DNA from: Candidatus Omnitrophota bacterium
GTDB taxonomy: Bacteria; Omnitrophota; Gorgyraeia; Gorgyraeales; Gorgyraeaceae
Reading direction: 5' to 3'
Assembly: GCA_026387215.1 (NCBI GenBank)
Contig: JAPLMC010000092.1
Location: 1 to 6,980 of the forward strand
Length of the DNA: 6,980 nucleotides
The notes beneath the pieces were generated by a model that saw only the letters and a program-made list of their open reading frames with translations, made no database searches and was not told the DNA's origin. Below, in pieces: positions 5,242 to 6,980 of this stretch (positions within the stretch are counted from its first letter, which is position 1; each line of letters begins with the position of its first letter). A program made the translations under genes and the position numbers.

Positions 5242-6719
5242 TTAGTGAGCGTTCTCTTAACTGCAACAAGCCATTCGCTGTAATATTTTAAAGCCAGATC
5301 TTCTTCCATCTTCGGCCTAAAAATCCTGTCTTCTTTCCAGCATTTTTTTATCTCACCGGTATTTTTCCAGTATCCTGTTGCAAGACCTGCCAGATATGCA
5401 GCTCCCAGAGAAGTAGTTTCTATCACTTTTGGCCTGACTACGTTTATTCTAAGAATATCTGCCTGAAACTGGCATAAAAAATTATTCGCCGATGCGCCGC
5501 CGTCTATTTTTAAATCCTTTATCTTCAAACCCGAATCTTTGTACATAGCCTCAAGCACATCTTTGGTCTGATAACACATCGCTTCAAGCGCCGCTCTTAC
5601 AATATGGTTGCTATTTGTTCCTCTTGTAATTCCAAATATCGCTCCTCGCGCATTCTGGTCCCAGTAAGGCGCACCTAAACCTGCAAGCGCTGGCACAAAA
5701 TAAACGCCCGCATTATCTTTTACAGAGACTGACATTTTTTCAGATTCACACCCGCAGGATAAAAGCTTAAGGCCATCTCTAATCCAATGGATCGCTGCGC
5801 CTGCGATAAACACAGCGCCTTCCAGCACGTATACAGGTTCTCCTTTGGCCCCACACCCAAGCGTGGAAATAAGCCCATGACCTGAAACAACTCTTTTTTT
5901 GCCTGTATTTAATAAAATAAAACATCCTGTACCGTATGTATTTTTTATTGTCCCTGGCTCAAAGCACGCCTGGCCAAATACAGCTGCCTGCTGGTCTCCA
6001 GCAACTCCGGATACAGAAATCCCGGCAGGTATTTTTCCTATTCTTACAGTGCTTCCAAAAATACCTGATGATTTTTTGACTTCCGGTAAAATCCGTTCAG
6101 GGATATTAAATACCTTAAGGATCTCTTTATCCCACACCAATTTTTCAATATTGAAAAGCATCGTCCGGGAAGCATTTGTATAGTCAGTGGCATGAACGCT
6201 TCCGCCTGTAAGCTTCCATAAAATCCACGTATCAGTTGTGCCAAATAATAATTTTCCATTTTGAGCTTTTCTGAAAGCGCCTTTTACATTTTTTAAAATC
6301 CATTCTATCTTGGTAGCTGAAAAATACGCGTCTATGGGAAGACCTGTCTTTTTTCTAAAAAAATCTACCCGCCCTTTTACAGCTTTAAGCTGATCGCATC
6401 TATCAGCTGTGCGCCTGCACTGCCATACAATAGCATTATAAATAGGTTTACCTGTTTCTTTGTCCCATACAACAGTTGTTTCGCGTTGATTGGTAATTCC
6501 TATTGCTTGGATTTTATCCGGAGAAATTTTTTTCAGGACTTTTTGAATGGAATTATTTACGCTCTGCCATATTTCTTCCGGATTGTGCTCCACCCATCCC
6601 GGAGTGGGAAAATATTGAGGAAATTCTTCATACGCGCTTATTATTTTATTCCCAAATCTATTATAAATAACAGCCCTGCTTCCGGTAGTGCCCTGGTCTA
6701 TGGCTAAGATATACCGCAT
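5238..6719 (-). CDS. glpK: Glycerol kinase
   Basis: Glycerol kinase (ATP + glycerol to sn-glycerol-3-phosphate), cytosolic, FGGY family. The 493 residues match the usual 495-505 and align throughout with known GlpK proteins. ATP-site DQGTTGSR is at 8-15; glycerol contacts are R79-E80 in NQRET, W99 in IVWQCRRT, Y132, and D242-Q243 in GVAGDQQAA (catalytic base D242). GLGAPYWD at 347-354 and DGGASANNFLCQFQADIL at 406-423 are family signatures. The ATG has GGGAGGG seven bases upstream. It is the first enzyme gene of the operon and overlaps the dehydrogenase by 4 bp. The regulatory sites known elsewhere are absent: no GGKGGTR loop (E. coli fructose-1,6-bisphosphate site), no matching IIA-Glc segment near the C terminus, and no YHFFG histidine segment phosphorylated by HPr in Firmicutes. 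No glycerol facilitator gene is in the window. Confidence 0.97.
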   Translation of the reverse strand: MRYILAIDQGTTGSRAVIYNRFGNKIISAYEEFPQYFPTPGWVEHNPEEIWQSVNNSIQKVLKKISPDKIQAIGITNQRETTVVWDKETGKPIYNAIVWQCRRTADRCDQLKAVKGRVDFFRKKTGLPIDAYFSATKIEWILKNVKGAFRKAQNGKLLFGTTDTWILWKLTGGSVHATDYTNASRTMLFNIEKLVWDKEILKVFNIPERILPEVKKSSGIFGSTVRIGKIPAGISVSGVAGDQQAAVFGQACFEPGTIKNTYGTGCFILLNTGKKRVVSGHGLISTLGCGAKGEPVYVLEGAVFIAGAAIHWIRDGLKLLSCGCESEKMSVSVKDNAGVYFVPALAGLGAPYWDQNARGAIFGITRGTNSNHIVRAALEAMCYQTKDVLEAMYKDSGLKIKDLKIDGGASANNFLCQFQADILRINVVRPKVIETTSLGAAYLAGLATGYWKNTGEIKKCWKEDRIFRPKMEEDLALKYYSEWLVAVKRTLTK

Positions 6720-6732
6720 TTATCAACCCTCC

Positions 6733-6754
6733 CAAATCCGCCTAGACAGATTTG
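6733..6754 (-). promoter_or_regulatory. Hairpin just upstream of the glpK ribosome binding site
   Basis: On the minus strand CAAATCTG and CGGATTTG can pair as an 8-bp stem around the 6-nt loop TCTAGG. One pair is G-U in this strand and a C-A mismatch in the other, so the fold favours the glpK mRNA. It falls between the upstream stop codon and the GGGAGGG of glpK. GGGAGGG and not a U-run follows, so it does not look like an intrinsic terminator. It may be an mRNA processing or stability element, or a degenerate copy of a dispersed palindrome. Confidence 0.5.
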
Positions 6755-6755
6755 A

Positions 6756-6980
6756 TCATTGCATCATCTTATAATAGCTTTTTAAAGAAGTGACGCTGTT
6801 AACAAACATTACAGTCAAAAAATACGTCAGTATAATAACAACGATACTTATCACTATCTTCTTTTTTCGAGTAAAACTCGGGTTAAACCAGCAAAGGGGT
6901 AAAGCAAGCGGCCCTACGCATAGAAGCGCAATCACAAAAGTAGGCATGGTGAAATACCACTTTTCTTTCTTTTTCTTATC
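6756..6980 (-). CDS. Small two-helix membrane protein, C-terminal part (start beyond right edge)
   Basis: The frame remains open to the window edge, so the 74 visible residues are the C-terminal end. They begin DKKKKEKWYFTMPTF, then a first hydrophobic helix (about FVIALLCVGPLALPLCW), a short loop NPSFTRKKK with a positive cluster, a second helix (IVISIVVIILTYFLTVMFV), and a polar tail. The internal ATG at 6947 could give a 63-residue form, but no clear ribosome binding site precedes it and the upstream KWYF motif belongs, as far as I recall, to a widespread family of small membrane proteins that often carry an N-terminal zinc ribbon. By the positive-inside rule the RKKK loop suggests a cytosolic loop with outward termini, or a hairpin; topology is uncertain. 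Function unknown. It lies 36 bp upstream of glpK in the same direction and may share its transcript. Confidence 0.7.
   Translation of the reverse strand, partial: DKKKKEKWYFTMPTFVIALLCVGPLALPLCWFNPSFTRKKKIVISIVVIILTYFLTVMFVNSVTSLKSYYKMMQ

Noticed and set aside
6756..6860. Promoter for glpK inside the upstream membrane-protein gene
   Set aside because: TTGACT and TATTAT-like words exist, but none pair at 16-18 bp spacing, so no promoter is called.

Overview
This window looks like chromosomal DNA from a moderately AT-rich, Gram-negative (two-membrane), probably anaerobic bacterium. The evidence for an outer membrane is the start of a TolC-type outer-membrane efflux protein and a Sec/lipobox lipoprotein. 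The evidence for an anaerobic lifestyle is a glycerol operon built from the oxidoreductase set known from Thermotoga and Clostridia (COG0579 + COG0446-type + COG3862/DUF1667) instead of the aerobic GlpD. An uncultured lineage such as Omnitrophota would fit, but that is a guess from gene style and not a demonstrated placement. Every convincing gene is on the minus strand, so transcription runs from the right edge to the left edge.

Right part (6980 to 2385), in transcription order: the end of a small two-helix membrane protein (cut by the window edge), a hairpin just upstream of the next ribosome binding site, glycerol kinase (glpK), a GlpA-like FAD dehydrogenase with a C-terminal [2Fe-2S] BFD domain (start overlapping the glpK stop by 4 bp), a GlpB-position NAD(P)/FAD oxidoreductase, and a DUF1667 protein with four conserved cysteines. 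Together these would phosphorylate glycerol and oxidise glycerol-3-phosphate to dihydroxyacetone phosphate, passing electrons through flavin and Fe-S centres. The oxidoreductase appears to lack the C-terminal extension of its relatives, and a decayed tandem duplication with hairpin potential lies between it and the DUF1667 gene.

Middle part (2384 to 1266): a 14-bp perfect inverted repeat with a 63-nt loop separates the DUF1667 gene from a Nudix hydrolase of the Ap4A-hydrolase type. One arm of that repeat covers the Nudix ribosome binding site and start codon. The Nudix gene overlaps the start of a lipoprotein with a retropepsin-like aspartic protease domain, preceded by an unusual 11-residue periodic repeat.

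Left part (1148 to 1): a separate drug-efflux type unit with a textbook promoter (TTGACA, 17 bp, TATATT), a perfect 11-bp-arm palindrome at the predicted transcription start (likely MarR operator), a MarR-family regulator, and a translationally coupled TolC-family gene that runs off the left edge.

I see no RNA genes, CRISPR array, insertion sequence or phage genes. No intergenic stretch exceeds 300 bases; the longest is about 190 bp between the protease and MarR genes and holds the efflux promoter and operator. I found no clearly new system. The best leads are the inverted repeat over the Nudix start, the duplicated element inside the glp operon, and the repeat-bearing lipoprotein protease.
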